A stretch of DNA of 64,000 nucleotides from an uncultured beta proteobacterium (GCA_903938815.1 CAJAES010000034.1:1-64000); one strand, 5' to 3'. Shown: positions 7,884 to 19,498, counted from the first letter of the stretch. Made by a program: numbers and translations. The notes: generated by a model not told the origin, from the letters alone.

Positions 7884-10800
7884 ATCAAGCTCGCAACGAA
7901 GAAGCATTCGAAGCAAGCATTGAGTCGGCGCTTCTCAGCACCGGCTGGCAGCCGCGCGACCAATCCACCTACGACCTTACCCGCCATTTCTTCCCCCAAG
8001 AATCCCTGGCCTTCATCCGCACCACCCAACCCAAGGAATTGGCGCGGCTGGAGGCGCTGAATGGCGCCCAGACCGAAACGCAAATCCTCAAAGACCTAGT
8101 GCATTGGCTGGACACGCATGGCACGCTGGCCGTGCTTCGCAACGGTTTCAAATGCCAGGGTCGCACGCTACGCCTAGCCTTCTTCAAGCCCGCGCATGGC
8201 ATGAACCCCGAGCTGGCCACGCAGTACGCAGCCAACCGTTTGGGGGTGACGCGCCAGCTGCGTTACAGCCAGCAGAACACCAATGAGCTGGACCTTGTGC
8301 TCAGCGTCAATGGCCTGCCGGTGGCCACGGCCGAGCTGAAGAACCCGATTACGGGGCAGACGGTGGAACACGCCAAGCTGCAGTACCGGCAAGACCGCGA
8401 CCACCGTGAGCCGCTGTTCGAGTTCAAGCGCCGTGCGCTGGTGCACTTTGCGGTGGACACCGAACAGGTGTTCATGACCACGCGGCTGGCCGGTGGCGCC
8501 ACGCAGTTCCTGCCCTTCAACCAGGGCCACGCCGGTGGCGCTGGCAACCCGCCCGATGCTGGCGGCCAGCAGGTGCGCACCGCCTACCTGTGGCAAGAGG
8601 TGTGGGCGCGTGAGAGCTGGCTCGATATCTTGGCCCGCTTCATCCACCTGCAGGTGGAAGAGAAGAAGGGCGAAGACGGCCGGCGCATCCGCAAAGAGAC
8701 CCTGGTGTTCCCCCGCTACCACCAGTTGCAGGCAGTGCGCGCGCTGGAGGCAGCTGCCAAGACCGAGGGGCCGGGGCACAACTACCTGGTGGAGCACTCG
8801 GCCGGCAGCGGCAAGAGCAACACCATAGGCTGGCTGGCACACCGGCTGGCGTCGCTGCACGATGCGGTCGATGCCAAGGTGTTTGATTCGGTGATCGTCA
8901 TCACCGACCGGCGGGTGCTGGACAAGCAGCTGCAAGACACGATCTACCAGTTCAAGCACCGCCAAGGCGTGGTGCAGAAGATTGATGACGACTCGCGGCA
9001 GCTAGCCGAGGCGCTGACGGGCGGTGTGCCCATCATCATTTCCACGCTGCAGAAGTTCCCCTTCGTCACCCGGCAGTTGCTGAAGATGGCCGAGGAGCGT
9101 GGCGCAGCGGGGGATGGCGTGCTGCCCACCAAGCGCTGCGCGGTGATCATTGACGAAGCCCACAGCTCGCAATCTGGCGAAAGCGCCACCGACCTGAAAG
9201 AGGTGCTGGGCGGCAGCGTGCTGCGCGAGCGCGCGGCGCAGTACGCGGCCGAGGAAGGCGTGCAAGACCTGGACGCGCTCTACCGCAGCATGGCCAAGCG
9301 TGGCCAGCAGGCCAACATCAGCTTCTTCGCCTTCACCGCCACGCCCAAGCACAAGACGCTTGCGGTGTTCGGGCGCGAGGTGGCTGGCAGAGCGGGGCAG
9401 CCGTTTCACCGCTACACCATGAGGCAAGCCATTGAGGAAGGCTTCATCATGGATGTGCTCAAGCACTACACCACCTACGCCACCTACTACCAGTTTCTGA
9501 AGGCCGGCGAAGACGACCCCAACGTGGAGCGAAAGCAGGCGGCCAAGGCGCTGGCGCGCTTCATGCGGCTGCACCCCTACAACATCGCCCAGAAGACCGA
9601 GGTGATGGTGGAGCACTTCAACACCGCCACGCGCCACAAGCTGGGCGGCAAGGCCAAGGCCATGGTGGTGACTGGCTCTCGGCTGGAGGCGGTGCGCTAC
9701 AAGCGCGCGTTTGACGCCTACATCCGTGCCAAGGGCTACGGTTGGATCAAGACGCTGGTGGCCTTTTCGGGCGACGTTGTGGACGACGAGTTGCCCAACC
9801 AGACGTTCACCGAGGTGGGTCTGAACGGTGGCATCAAAGAGGCCGAGCTGCCCGAGCAGTTTGATTCACACGAGTACCAGGTACTGCTGGTGGCCGAGAA
9901 ATACCAGACGGGTTTTGACCAGCCGCTGCTGCACACCATGTATGTGGACAAGCGCCTGGCAGGCATCCAGGCGGTGCAGACGCTTTCGCGCCTGAACCGC
10001 ATGCACCCGCTGAAGGAAGACACCTTCGTGCTCGACTTTGTGAACGAGCGCGACGAGATTCGCGAGGCGTTCAAGCAGTTCTACGACGGCGCGCTGATGG
10101 GCGAAAGGGCCGAGCCGCACCAGATGTACGCCATCAAGGCCGAGCTGGACGCCTCTGGCATCTACCTGCAAGACGAAGTGGACCGCTTTGTGGCCATCTA
10201 CTTCAAGCCGCGTGAGCGGCAGAGCCCGGCCGACCACAACGCCATGAATGCCACCCTTGACCCGGCGGTGGACCGTTTCACGGCCCTGGTGGTGGCCGAC
10301 GCCGAGCAGGGCGAGCTGTGGCGCGGCAAGCTGAATGCTTTTCGCAATCTCTACGCGTTCTTGTCGCAGGTGATCCCGTACCAGGACTCGGACCTGGAAA
10401 TGCTCTACACCTACCTGCGACTGCTCTCGCCCAAGTTGCCCACACGTGGCGCAGGGCCGAACTACCACTTTGACGACGAGGTGCGGTTGGCCTACTACCG
10501 GCTGCAGAAGATCAGCGAAGGTTCCATTAGCCTGAGCGCTGGCACTGCTGCCCCACTTGACGGCCCGCGCGCGGTGGGCAGCGGTCTAGCGCGTGACGAA
10601 GAGGTGCCACTATCGCGCCTGATCGACGTGATGAACGAGCGCTTCGGCACGGACTTCACCGACGCAGACCAGCTCTTCTTCGACCAGATCATCGAAGCGG
10701 CCGTCAGCGAAACATCGCTGCAGGAGGCCGCCGCGGCCAACCCCGAAGACAAGTTCGCTCTGCTGTTCGCTGGGATGCTGGACACGTTGTTCATCGAGCG

Positions 10801-10933
10801 CATGGAACAGAACGAGGACATCTTTGCTCGTTTCATGAACGAGAAGGACTTCAAGCGCATCGTGGCCGACTGGGTTTCACGAACGGTGTACGAGAGGCTT
10901 CGCACTGGCACCGAGGACCGCGAGCAGCCCTAA
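7880..10933 (+). CDS. hsdR: Type I restriction endonuclease subunit HsdR
   Basis: HsdR is the translocating and cutting subunit. The 1017-aa protein has the N-terminal PD-(D/E)xK nuclease (NELDLVLSVNG followed by AELKNP near residue 151), helicase motif I HSAGSGKS near 305, DEAH box IIDEAHSS near 424, and motif III FTATPKHKTL shortly after. A second RecA domain with DFVNERDEI and a C-terminal helical domain follow. The start is the ATG at 7880, which overlaps the stop of the HNH gene (ATGA). The track start at 7769 lies inside that gene. Separation of hsdR from hsdS by the Septu-like pair is unusual. Confidence 0.94.
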   Translation: MNQARNEEAFEASIESALLSTGWQPRDQSTYDLTRHFFPQESLAFIRTTQPKELARLEALNGAQTETQILKDLVHWLDTHGTLAVLRNGFKCQGRTLRLAFFKPAHGMNPELATQYAANRLGVTRQLRYSQQNTNELDLVLSVNGLPVATAELKNPITGQTVEHAKLQYRQDRDHREPLFEFKRRALVHFAVDTEQVFMTTRLAGGATQFLPFNQGHAGGAGNPPDAGGQQVRTAYLWQEVWARESWLDILARFIHLQVEEKKGEDGRRIRKETLVFPRYHQLQAVRALEAAAKTEGPGHNYLVEHSAGSGKSNTIGWLAHRLASLHDAVDAKVFDSVIVITDRRVLDKQLQDTIYQFKHRQGVVQKIDDDSRQLAEALTGGVPIIISTLQKFPFVTRQLLKMAEERGAAGDGVLPTKRCAVIIDEAHSSQSGESATDLKEVLGGSVLRERAAQYAAEEGVQDLDALYRSMAKRGQQANISFFAFTATPKHKTLAVFGREVAGRAGQPFHRYTMRQAIEEGFIMDVLKHYTTYATYYQFLKAGEDDPNVERKQAAKALARFMRLHPYNIAQKTEVMVEHFNTATRHKLGGKAKAMVVTGSRLEAVRYKRAFDAYIRAKGYGWIKTLVAFSGDVVDDELPNQTFTEVGLNGGIKEAELPEQFDSHEYQVLLVAEKYQTGFDQPLLHTMYVDKRLAGIQAVQTLSRLNRMHPLKEDTFVLDFVNERDEIREAFKQFYDGALMGERAEPHQMYAIKAELDASGIYLQDEVDRFVAIYFKPRERQSPADHNAMNATLDPAVDRFTALVVADAEQGELWRGKLNAFRNLYAFLSQVIPYQDSDLEMLYTYLRLLSPKLPTRGAGPNYHFDDEVRLAYYRLQKISEGSISLSAGTAAPLDGPRAVGSGLARDEEVPLSRLIDVMNERFGTDFTDADQLFFDQIIEAAVSETSLQEAAAANPEDKFALLFAGMLDTLFIERMEQNEDIFARFMNEKDFKRIVADWVSRTVYERLRTGTEDREQP

Positions 10934-10978
10934 GTGCCTCACCTTGCCTGGCTCCGTCACTTGGGCACGACGCGGGAT

Positions 10979-11049
10979 CTTGTCACTATCTGCGTCAGCA
11001 GTTTTTCACTCACTTGACGCAATTTTCAGTTTACGTGTCATCTGACAAG
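10979..11049. other. Nested inverted repeats between hsdR and gyrB
   Basis: The 251-bp gap between hsdR and the gyrB 3' end holds no gene. Its AT-rich part contains two nested inverted repeats: CTTGTCA (10979) with TGACAAG (11043), and inside it TGCGTCA (10991) with TGACGCA (11015). It could be a remnant transposon end (IS21-like ends carry TGACA-type repeats) or a structured 3' region. No T-tract makes it a convincing terminator. Confidence 0.4.
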
Positions 11050-11184
11050 CAACCGCGGTGCTGGTCGACGCGGCTGTGGTTTAACGGATCTGCTCGTTAG
11101 CGAGTGCGAAGGCGGACGTTGCTCGGCTGAACAGGCACCCGGGCGGCTGTTACAAGTTATCAGGATTTTGAGAACCTACAAACC

Positions 11185-13776
<2,592 letters not shown>

Positions 13777-13797
13777 TCAGGCGCGCCGTGAGGCGCG

Positions 13798-14904
13798 TCA
13801 GATACGCATCGGCATCACGACGTACTTGAAACCGGGCTGGTCGGGCACGGTCAGCAGCGCGCTGGCCTGGCTGTCCTGCAGCTCGAGCTTCACCATGTCG
13901 GGGCCGATGTTGGCCAGGGCATCCATCAGGTAGGTCACGTTGAAACCGATCTCGATGGCGTCACCGTCGTAGTCGATCTCGAGCTCTTCCTTGGCCTCTT
14001 CCTGCTCGGCGTTGCTGGACGCGATGCGCAGCACGCCCGGCTCGATGTTCAGGCGCACACCCTTGAACTTCTCGCTGGTCAGGATGGCGGCGCGCTGCAG
14101 GCAACCCAGCAGCGGCACACGGCCCAGCACCACGATGTTCTTGTGGTTCTTCGGGATCACGCGGTTGTAGTCGGGGAACTTGCCCTCGACCAGCTTGGTG
14201 ACGAACTCCATGCCCGAGAAGCCGAACTTCGCCTGGTTGGCGGCGAAGCGCATCTCGATGGGGGTGTCCTCGTCCTTCAGCAGGCGCTGCAGCTCCAGCA
14301 CGGTCTTGCGCGGCAGGATGACTTCCTGCTTGGGCACCTCGTGCTCCAGCGTGGCCTGGGCCAGCCCCAGGCGGTGGCCGTCGGTGGCCACCAGCGTGAG
14401 CGTCTTGCCTTCGGCGATGAACAGGATGCCGTTGAGGTAGTAGCGGATGTCGTGCACCGCCATCGCGAAGTGCACCTGGTTGATCAGGGCCTTGAGCGTC
14501 TTCTGCGGCACGGCCGACATCGGACCGAAATCGACCGCCTCGTTGACGAGCGGGAAGTCGTCGGCCGGGAGCGTCTGCAGCGTGAAGCGGCTCTTGCCGC
14601 CGGTGAGCGTGAGCTTGTTCTGGGCCGCCGAGATCGTGACCGTCTGGTCCGAAGGCAGGGCCCGCAGGATGTCGATGAGCTTACGCGCACCGACGGTGGT
14701 GGCGAAGCTGCCGGCGTCGCCGCCGAGCTCGGCGTTCGTGCGGACCTGGATCTCGAGATCGCTGGTGGTGAACTCGATGCCCGGCCCGTTCTTGCGCAAC
14801 AGGACGTTGGCCAGGATGGGCAGCGTGTGGCGGCGCTCGACGATGCCGGCGACGGACTGCAACGCGGCAAGGAGCTGTTCCTGAGCTGCTTTCAAGACAA
14901 TCAT
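13798..14904 (-). CDS. dnaN: DNA polymerase III beta sliding clamp
   Basis: DnaN forms the ring-shaped dimer that tethers polymerase III and other DNA enzymes to DNA. The 368 residues fit the family length and show the N-terminal MIVLKAAQEQLLAALQSVAGIVERRHTLPIL, the EFTTSDLEIQV strand of domain 1, and the C-terminal YVVMPMRI that lines the protein-binding pocket. It lies 223 bp downstream of dnaA on the same strand, and the gap carries candidate DnaA boxes. Confidence 0.98.
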   Translation of the reverse strand: MIVLKAAQEQLLAALQSVAGIVERRHTLPILANVLLRKNGPGIEFTTSDLEIQVRTNAELGGDAGSFATTVGARKLIDILRALPSDQTVTISAAQNKLTLTGGKSRFTLQTLPADDFPLVNEAVDFGPMSAVPQKTLKALINQVHFAMAVHDIRYYLNGILFIAEGKTLTLVATDGHRLGLAQATLEHEVPKQEVILPRKTVLELQRLLKDEDTPIEMRFAANQAKFGFSGMEFVTKLVEGKFPDYNRVIPKNHKNIVVLGRVPLLGCLQRAAILTSEKFKGVRLNIEPGVLRIASSNAEQEEAKEELEIDYDGDAIEIGFNVTYLMDALANIGPDMVKLELQDSQASALLTVPDQPGFKYVVMPMRI

Positions 14905-15127
14905 GTCTTTACCTTTTTATAAGCCTGGTAGTCGTAGTAGGGGGCGACCGAACCTGTGTACAACGCTATTTTCCCCTTTTCCATCAGCACCTTAGGCGGG
15001 CACGAACCCTGTGCGCTGTTTCGGTATGGGGAAACGGCTGGAGATGAACAACTTCGGGTTCCGGCCGAGGCCTGTGGACAAGCCATGAGTTGTGCCGGAA
15101 TTGTCCCCAGGCTTTCACGGGCGGTTC
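14905..15127. other. dnaA-dnaN intergenic region, candidate part of oriC
   Basis: This 223-bp gap has no ORF. It contains a one-mismatch DnaA box TGTGGACAA (15073-15081), a weaker TGTGTACAA (14955-14963) and TTGTCCCCA (15101-15109). T-rich stretches (CTTTACCTTTTTATAAG near 14908, CTATTTTCCCCTTTTCC near 14966) stand out from the GC-rich surroundings and could serve as an unwinding element. Origins next to dnaA are the rule in bacteria, so this is a good candidate together with the dnaA-rpmH gap. The exact origin cannot be fixed by eye. Confidence 0.55.
15073..15081 (-). promoter_or_regulatory. DnaA box (one mismatch)
   Basis: TGTGGACAA on the plus strand equals TTGTCCACA on the other, one base off the consensus TTATCCACA. 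It lies in the dnaA-dnaN gap. Confidence 0.5.
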
Positions 15128-16582
15128 TCACCCTTTCAGCGTCTGTTCCAGCACGTGCAGCTGCTGGTTCAGTTCGGTGTTCTTGGTGCGCTCGGCGCCG
15201 ATCTTGCGCACTGCGTGCAGTACCGTGGTGTGGTCGCGCCCGCCGAAGAGCTCGCCGATCTCGGGCAGGCTCTTCTGGGTCATTTCCTTGGCCAGGAACA
15301 TCGCGATCTGCCGCGGCCGCGCGATGCTGGCGGGCCGCTTCTTGCTGTACATGTCGGCGACCTTGATCTTGTAGAAGTCGGCCACCGTCTTCTGGATGTT
15401 CTCGACCCCGATCTGGCGGTTCTGGATGGACAACAGGTCCTTCAGGGCCTCGCGGGCGAGGCCGATGCTGATTTCCTTGTGGCTGAAGCGCGCGTAGGCC
15501 AGCACCTTGCGCAGCGCCCCCTCGAGCTCGCGCACGTTGGCGCGCACGTTCTTGGCCACGAAGAAGGCCACGTCCTCGGGCATCTCGATGCCGTCGCCAC
15601 GCGCCTTCTGCAGCAGGATGGCCACCCGCATCTCGAGTTCGGGTGGCTCGATGGCCACCGTCAGGCCAGCGTCGAAACGGCTCGTGAGGCGCTCGTCGAT
15701 GTCCACCAGCCCCTTGGGGTAGGTGTCGCTGGTCATGATGATGTGCGCGCGCTTGGCCAGCAGGGCTTCGAAGGCGTTGAAGAACTCCTCCTGCGTGCGC
15801 TCCTTGCCGGCGAAGAACTGCACGTCGTCGATCAGCAGCAGGTCGAGCTGGTGGTACTTGGCCTTGAGCTCGTCGAAGGTCTTGCGCTGGTAGTTCTTGA
15901 CGACGTCGCTGATGAACTGCTCGGCGTGCAGGTACAGCACGCGCGCATCGGGCTTGTCCTTGAGCAGGGCGTTGCCCACGGCGTTCATGAGGTGCGTCTT
16001 GCCGAGGCCGACGCCGCCGTAGATGAACAGCGGGTTGTACATGGCGCCCGGCGCGCCGGCCACGTGCAGGGCCGCGGTGCGCGCCATCTGGTTGGCGCGG
16101 CCGGCGACGAGCGTGTCGAAGGTGAGCGCGCTGTTGAGCTTGTGGCGCGTGGATGCCGGGGCCGGCGATGCACCTGACGCGGACGCTGCAGCGTGGCCTG
16201 TGCTGTTGTTGGTGCCGTTAATGGTGCCGTTGCCGGTGCCGTGGCTGGCTTGGCCGCCGGTTGCGGGCGTTTCGTCGTTCGCCGGTGCCAGCACGGTGGC
16301 GGGCGGGCGCACGGCGGGGAGTTCGCGCGGTGCGAGCTGCAGGTCCAGGCGCACGGGGTGGCCGGCCAGATCGCTCAGCACGGCCTCGATGCGGCCGGCG
16401 TACTGCGTGCGGATCCAGTCGAGCTTGAAACGGTTGGGCACGCGCACGCTGACGCGGGTAGTCGCGTCGTCCTGCGCTTCCACCTGGGCCGGCGGCAGCG
16501 GCCGGATCCAGGTGTTGAACTGCTGTTCAGGCAATTCGGTTGCAAGGCGGTCGCAACCGCGTTGCCAGAGGTCGGGGGTCAT
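15128..16582 (-). CDS. dnaA: Chromosomal replication initiator DnaA
   Basis: DnaA-ATP binds DnaA boxes and melts the origin. Starting from [19 protein letters not shown] (ATG at 16580-16582) the product is 484 aa with all four domains. These are the N-terminal DnaB-contact domain (FNTWIRPL), an Ala/Thr/Asn-rich linker with a [12 protein letters not shown]-like run, the AAA+ domain (Walker [11 protein letters not shown], Walker [10 protein letters not shown]) and the C-terminal helix-turn-helix with [11 protein letters not shown]. The track ORF begins 36 codons earlier with a non-homologous leader, across the promoter region. No clear Shine-Dalgarno precedes the chosen ATG. Confidence 0.97.
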   Translation of the reverse strand: MTPDLWQRGCDRLATELPEQQFNTWIRPLPPAQVEAQDDATTRVSVRVPNRFKLDWIRTQYAGRIEAVLSDLAGHPVRLDLQLAPRELPAVRPPATVLAPANDETPATGGQASHGTGNGTINGTNNSTGHAAASASGASPAPASTRHKLNSALTFDTLVAGRANQMARTAALHVAGAPGAMYNPLFIYGGVGLGKTHLMNAVGNALLKDKPDARVLYLHAEQFISDVVKNYQRKTFDELKAKYHQLDLLLIDDVQFFAGKERTQEEFFNAFEALLAKRAHIIMTSDTYPKGLVDIDERLTSRFDAGLTVAIEPPELEMRVAILLQKARGDGIEMPEDVAFFVAKNVRANVRELEGALRKVLAYARFSHKEISIGLAREALKDLLSIQNRQIGVENIQKTVADFYKIKVADMYSKKRPASIARPRQIAMFLAKEMTQKSLPEIGELFGGRDHTTVLHAVRKIGAERTKNTELNQQLHVLEQTLKG

Positions 16583-16661
16583 CGGGGGATCACGCGGGGG
16601 GTGTGGACATCTTCTTCTATTGGGCTCCGGCAGCAGGCCTGTCGTGAGCACGGGGAGCGTA

Positions 16662-16690
16662 GTTATCCACAGTTTCCGTCTCGGGGTCAA
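16662..16690 (-). promoter_or_regulatory. Probable dnaA promoter
   Basis: On the minus strand TTGACC (16690-16685), a 17-nt spacer and GATAAC (16667-16662) make a plausible sigma-70 promoter about 80 bp before the dnaA start. The perfect DnaA box at 16663-16671 overlaps its -10. Confidence 0.6.
16663..16671 (+). promoter_or_regulatory. Perfect DnaA box
   Basis: TTATCCACA matches the consensus exactly. It overlaps the -10 of the proposed dnaA promoter, as expected for DnaA autoregulation, and lies between the divergent dnaA and rpmH genes. Confidence 0.8.
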
Positions 16691-16725
16691 GCCCCGTGCA
16701 AACCTAGAGCCTGTGGTGCAAGTCT

Positions 16726-16754
16726 TTGACCGGTAAAGCGTTTTCTGCTGTAAT
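16726..16754 (+). promoter_or_regulatory. Probable rpmH promoter
   Basis: TTGACC, 17 nt, TGTAAT: each hexamer matches five of six consensus positions with ideal spacing. Transcription would start near 16761 and leave a leader of about 120 nt before rpmH. Confidence 0.75.
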
Positions 16755-16883
16755 CGTGGGTTTCCCGGATCCGGAAAAAGCGGCTGGTGGCGTGCATGCG
16801 CGCCTCAGCTGGCTGCAACGCGCCTTTCGCGTTGGCTCCCGACCGGTGTCCTTGTTCCCCGTTTGCCTGTCGCAGGACCTGCC

Positions 16884-17021
16884 ATGAAGCGCACCTATCA
16901 GCCCTCCAAGACCCGCCGCGCCCGCACCCACGGCTTCCTCGTGCGCATGAAGACGCGCGGCGGCCGTGCCGTGATCGCCGCGCGCCGCTCCAAGGGCCGC
17001 AAGCGCCTCGGCCTCGTCTAA
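16884..17021 (+). CDS. rpmH: 50S ribosomal protein L34
   Basis: This 45-codon gene is too short for the ORF track. It encodes [18 protein letters not shown] followed by [25 protein letters not shown], the complete and highly conserved L34 protein of the large subunit. It sits 34 bp before rnpA in the conserved rpmH-rnpA-yidD-yidC-mnmE order and behind a strong sigma-70 type promoter. Confidence 0.98.
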   Translation: MKRTYQPSKTRRARTHGFLVRMKTRGGRAVIAARRSKGRKRLGLV

Positions 17022-17055
17022 GCACGAGTCTGAGCGCCAGCCACCCGGGTCGGCC

Positions 17056-17499
17056 ATGATCGGCCGTCTTGTGCACAGCGCCGATTTCCAACGCCTGCTC
17101 GCGTCGCCTGCCTGGTCGCGAAGTGCCCACTTCGCCGTTCACCACTTGCCGGTGCGGCCTTCCGTGGCCAAAAAGCCCGCTAGCAAGGCCGCGGAATCAG
17201 AGTTATCCACAGGCGAGTTGAACAACCTGCCCCCATCTGTGGACAAGTCTCCTGACGATCACTGGCTGGGCGCTGTTCTGCCGAAGCGTCTGGCGCGTCG
17301 TGCCGTGACACGCAACCTGCTGCGGCGTCAGATCCGCGCGGCGATCGATCGCCACCGCGCCACGCTGCCGCCCGGCTTGTGGGTGGTGCGGCTGCGCAGC
17401 ACGTTCGCACGCACCGAATTCCTGTCGGCGGCCTCCGAGCCGCTGCGGCAGGCGGCGCGCGCCGAACTCGACCGCGCGCTGCAGCCGCGCGCACGCTGA
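17056..17499 (+). CDS. rnpA: Ribonuclease P protein component
   Basis: RnpA is the protein cofactor of RNase P, which trims tRNA 5' leaders. The 147-aa product has the family RNR-type motif in KRLARRAVTRNLLRRQIR and a C-terminal helix. It is longer than the common ~120 aa because of a hydrophilic insert at about residues 36-64, after the first strands. The DNA of that insert holds two DnaA boxes (17213 and 17238). Identification rests on the motif and the rpmH-yidD context. Confidence 0.93.
   Translation: MIGRLVHSADFQRLLASPAWSRSAHFAVHHLPVRPSVAKKPASKAAESELSTGELNNLPPSVDKSPDDHWLGAVLPKRLARRAVTRNLLRRQIRAAIDRHRATLPPGLWVVRLRSTFARTEFLSAASEPLRQAARAELDRALQPRAR
17213..17221 (+). promoter_or_regulatory. 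Perfect DnaA box inside rnpA
   Basis: TTATCCACA lies within the coding sequence of rnpA, in the variable insert, encoding part of ELSTG. Confidence 0.65.
17238..17246 (-). promoter_or_regulatory. DnaA box (one mismatch) inside rnpA
   Basis: TGTGGACAA lies 16 bp after the perfect box and in the opposite orientation, encoding part of SVDK. Confidence 0.5.
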
Positions 17500-17504
17500 A
17501 CGCC

Positions 17505-17804
17505 ATGTCACCGCGCCACTGGCCTCGCCAGGCCCTGATCGGGCTCGTGCAGGGCTACCGCTATCTGCTCAAGCCCTGGCTGGGCAACGCCTGCCGCTTC
17601 GAGCCCACGTGTTCGCAATACGCGCTCGATGCCCTGCGCGCCCACGGGGCCGCCGCCGGCGCCACGCTGGCTGCGGGGCGTCTGCTGCGCTGCCACCCCT
17701 GGTGTGACGGCGGCCACGACCCCGTACCCTCTCGCGCCCCGCGCCTCTTCACGCGACTCGGCCTGGGCGCCGACGACCCTCTTTCGCATCGGAAACCTTC
17801 ATGA
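17505..17804 (+). CDS. yidD: Membrane protein insertion efficiency factor YidD
   Basis: YidD is a small inner-membrane-associated protein that assists YidC. The start at 17505 gives 99 aa with the family core LIGLVQGYRYLLKPWLG, CRFEPTCSQYALDAL and LLRCHPWCDGGHDPVP, whose cysteines are conserved. It begins 5 nt after rnpA and its stop overlaps the yidC start by 4 nt. The track ORF starts inside rnpA and is too long. Confidence 0.95.
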   Translation: MSPRHWPRQALIGLVQGYRYLLKPWLGNACRFEPTCSQYALDALRAHGAAAGATLAAGRLLRCHPWCDGGHDPVPSRAPRLFTRLGLGADDPLSHRKPS

Positions 17805-19498
17805 ACGACATTCGCCGCACCCTGCTCTGGGTGGTCTTCACGATGTCGCTCGTCCTGCTCTGGGACGCGTGGAACAAGCACACCGGCCAGCCGTCGATCT
17901 TCGGCGGCACGCCTCGCCCGGCCGCTTCGGCGCCGGCAGCTGGCACCGCCCCGGGCGCCGTGCCGGCATCGGGCGTTCCCGCTGCCATCGCCACCACCGC
18001 TTCGGGCTCACTGCCCGCTGCCAGCGCCGCAGGCGTGCCGGCTGCGGCCGCGCCGGCGCCGCAGGCTGAACTGCTGACGGTGAGCACCGATGTCATGCGC
18101 GTCACGCTCGACCCGCGCGGCGGCACCATCGTCGGCCTGGAACTCCTGAAGTACGCCGACCACAACGACAAGGGCGGCCCCGTGAAGCTGCTCGACCAGA
18201 GCGGCTCGCGCGTCTACGTGGCGCAGACCGGCCTGATCAGCACCCAGGCCGGCGCCGCACTGCCGAACCACCTGACGCCCATGAGCGTGCAGCCCGGCCC
18301 GCGTGAGCTGGCCGCGGGCGCCGACGCCCTGAGCGTGAGCTTCGAGGCCACGGGCGCCGACGGCGTGAAGCTGGTCAAGACCCTGAGCTTCCCGCGGGGC
18401 GGCTACACCATCGGCGTCAAGCACGAGGTCACCAACGGCAGCGCCGCGCCGGTCGACCCGCAGCTCTACCTGCAACTGGCCCGCGACGGCAACCCGCCCG
18501 CGGGCGAGTCGTCGTTCTACTTCACCTTCACCGGCCCGGCCGTCTACACCGACGCCACCAAGTTCAAGAAGATCGACTTCAAGGACATCGAGAAGGGCAA
18601 GGCCGACCACGCCAAGAACGCCAGCGAAGGCTGGATCGCGATGGTTCAGCACTACTTCACCAGCGCCTGGCTGCTGCCGGCGGGCGTGTCGCGCGAGTTC
18701 CGCACGGCCAAGGTGTCGAACAACCTGTACTCGGTGGCCATGGTCACGTCGCTGGGCGCCGTGGCGCCGGGCACCGCCAAGGCCCAGGAGGCCACGCTCT
18801 ACGTGGGCCCGCAGGAAGAGTACAAGCTCGCCGCGCTGGCCCCGGGCCTGGAACTCGTGAAGGACTACGGCTGGCTGACCATCCTGTCCAAGCCGCTGTT
18901 CTGGCTGCTGACGCAGCTGCACAACCTCATCGGCAACTGGGGCTGGGCCATCGTGGCGCTGGTCGTGCTGCTGAAGGCCGCGTTCTACTGGCTCAACGCC
19001 AGCGCCTACAAGTCCATGGCCAAGATGAAGGCCGTGAACCCGAAGGTGATGGAAATGCGGGAGCGGCTGAAGGACAAGCCGCAGCAGATGCAGCAGGAAA
19101 TGATGCGCATCTACCGCGAGGAGAAGGTCAACCCGCTGGGCGGCTGCCTGCCCATCGTCGTGCAGATGCCGTTCTTCATCGCGCTGTACTGGGTGCTGCT
19201 GTCCAGCGTCGAGATGCGCAATGCGCCGTGGGTCGGCTGGATCACGGACCTGTCCGCCATCGACCCGTGGTTCATCCTGCCGGTGCTGATGACGCTGTCC
19301 TCGCTGTTCCAGGTCTGGCTGAACCCCACGCCGCCGGACCCGATGCAGGCCAAGCTCATGTGGATCATGCCGCTGGCCTTCAGCTTCATGTTCTTCTTTT
19401 TCCCGGCCGGCCTGGTGCTGTACTGGCTGACGAACAACATCCTGTCGATCGCGCAGCAGTGGTTCATCAACCGCCAACTCGGCGTGTTGGGCAAGTAG
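17801..19498 (+). CDS. yidC: Membrane protein insertase YidC
   Basis: YidC inserts and folds inner-membrane proteins alone or with SecYEG. The 565-aa protein has an N-terminal transmembrane helix (TLLWVVFTMSLVLLWDAW), an Ala/Pro-rich linker and the large periplasmic P1 domain to about residue 340. Five C-terminal transmembrane helices follow, including VNPLGGCLPIVVQMPFFIALY and LMWIMPLAFSFMFFFFPAGL, the 60KD-family signatures. Its length is typical of a Gram-negative YidC. It is coupled to yidD by an ATGA overlap. Confidence 0.97.
   Translation: MNDIRRTLLWVVFTMSLVLLWDAWNKHTGQPSIFGGTPRPAASAPAAGTAPGAVPASGVPAAIATTASGSLPAASAAGVPAAAAPAPQAELLTVSTDVMRVTLDPRGGTIVGLELLKYADHNDKGGPVKLLDQSGSRVYVAQTGLISTQAGAALPNHLTPMSVQPGPRELAAGADALSVSFEATGADGVKLVKTLSFPRGGYTIGVKHEVTNGSAAPVDPQLYLQLARDGNPPAGESSFYFTFTGPAVYTDATKFKKIDFKDIEKGKADHAKNASEGWIAMVQHYFTSAWLLPAGVSREFRTAKVSNNLYSVAMVTSLGAVAPGTAKAQEATLYVGPQEEYKLAALAPGLELVKDYGWLTILSKPLFWLLTQLHNLIGNWGWAIVALVVLLKAAFYWLNASAYKSMAKMKAVNPKVMEMRERLKDKPQQMQQEMMRIYREEKVNPLGGCLPIVVQMPFFIALYWVLLSSVEMRNAPWVGWITDLSAIDPWFILPVLMTLSSLFQVWLNPTPPDPMQAKLMWIMPLAFSFMFFFFPAGLVLYWLTNNILSIAQQWFINRQLGVLGK

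Noticed and set aside
14905-16883. tRNA or small-RNA gene near the origin
   Set aside because: No cloverleaf, CCA end or recognisable RNA signature in either gap; DnaA boxes and promoters explain the sequence.
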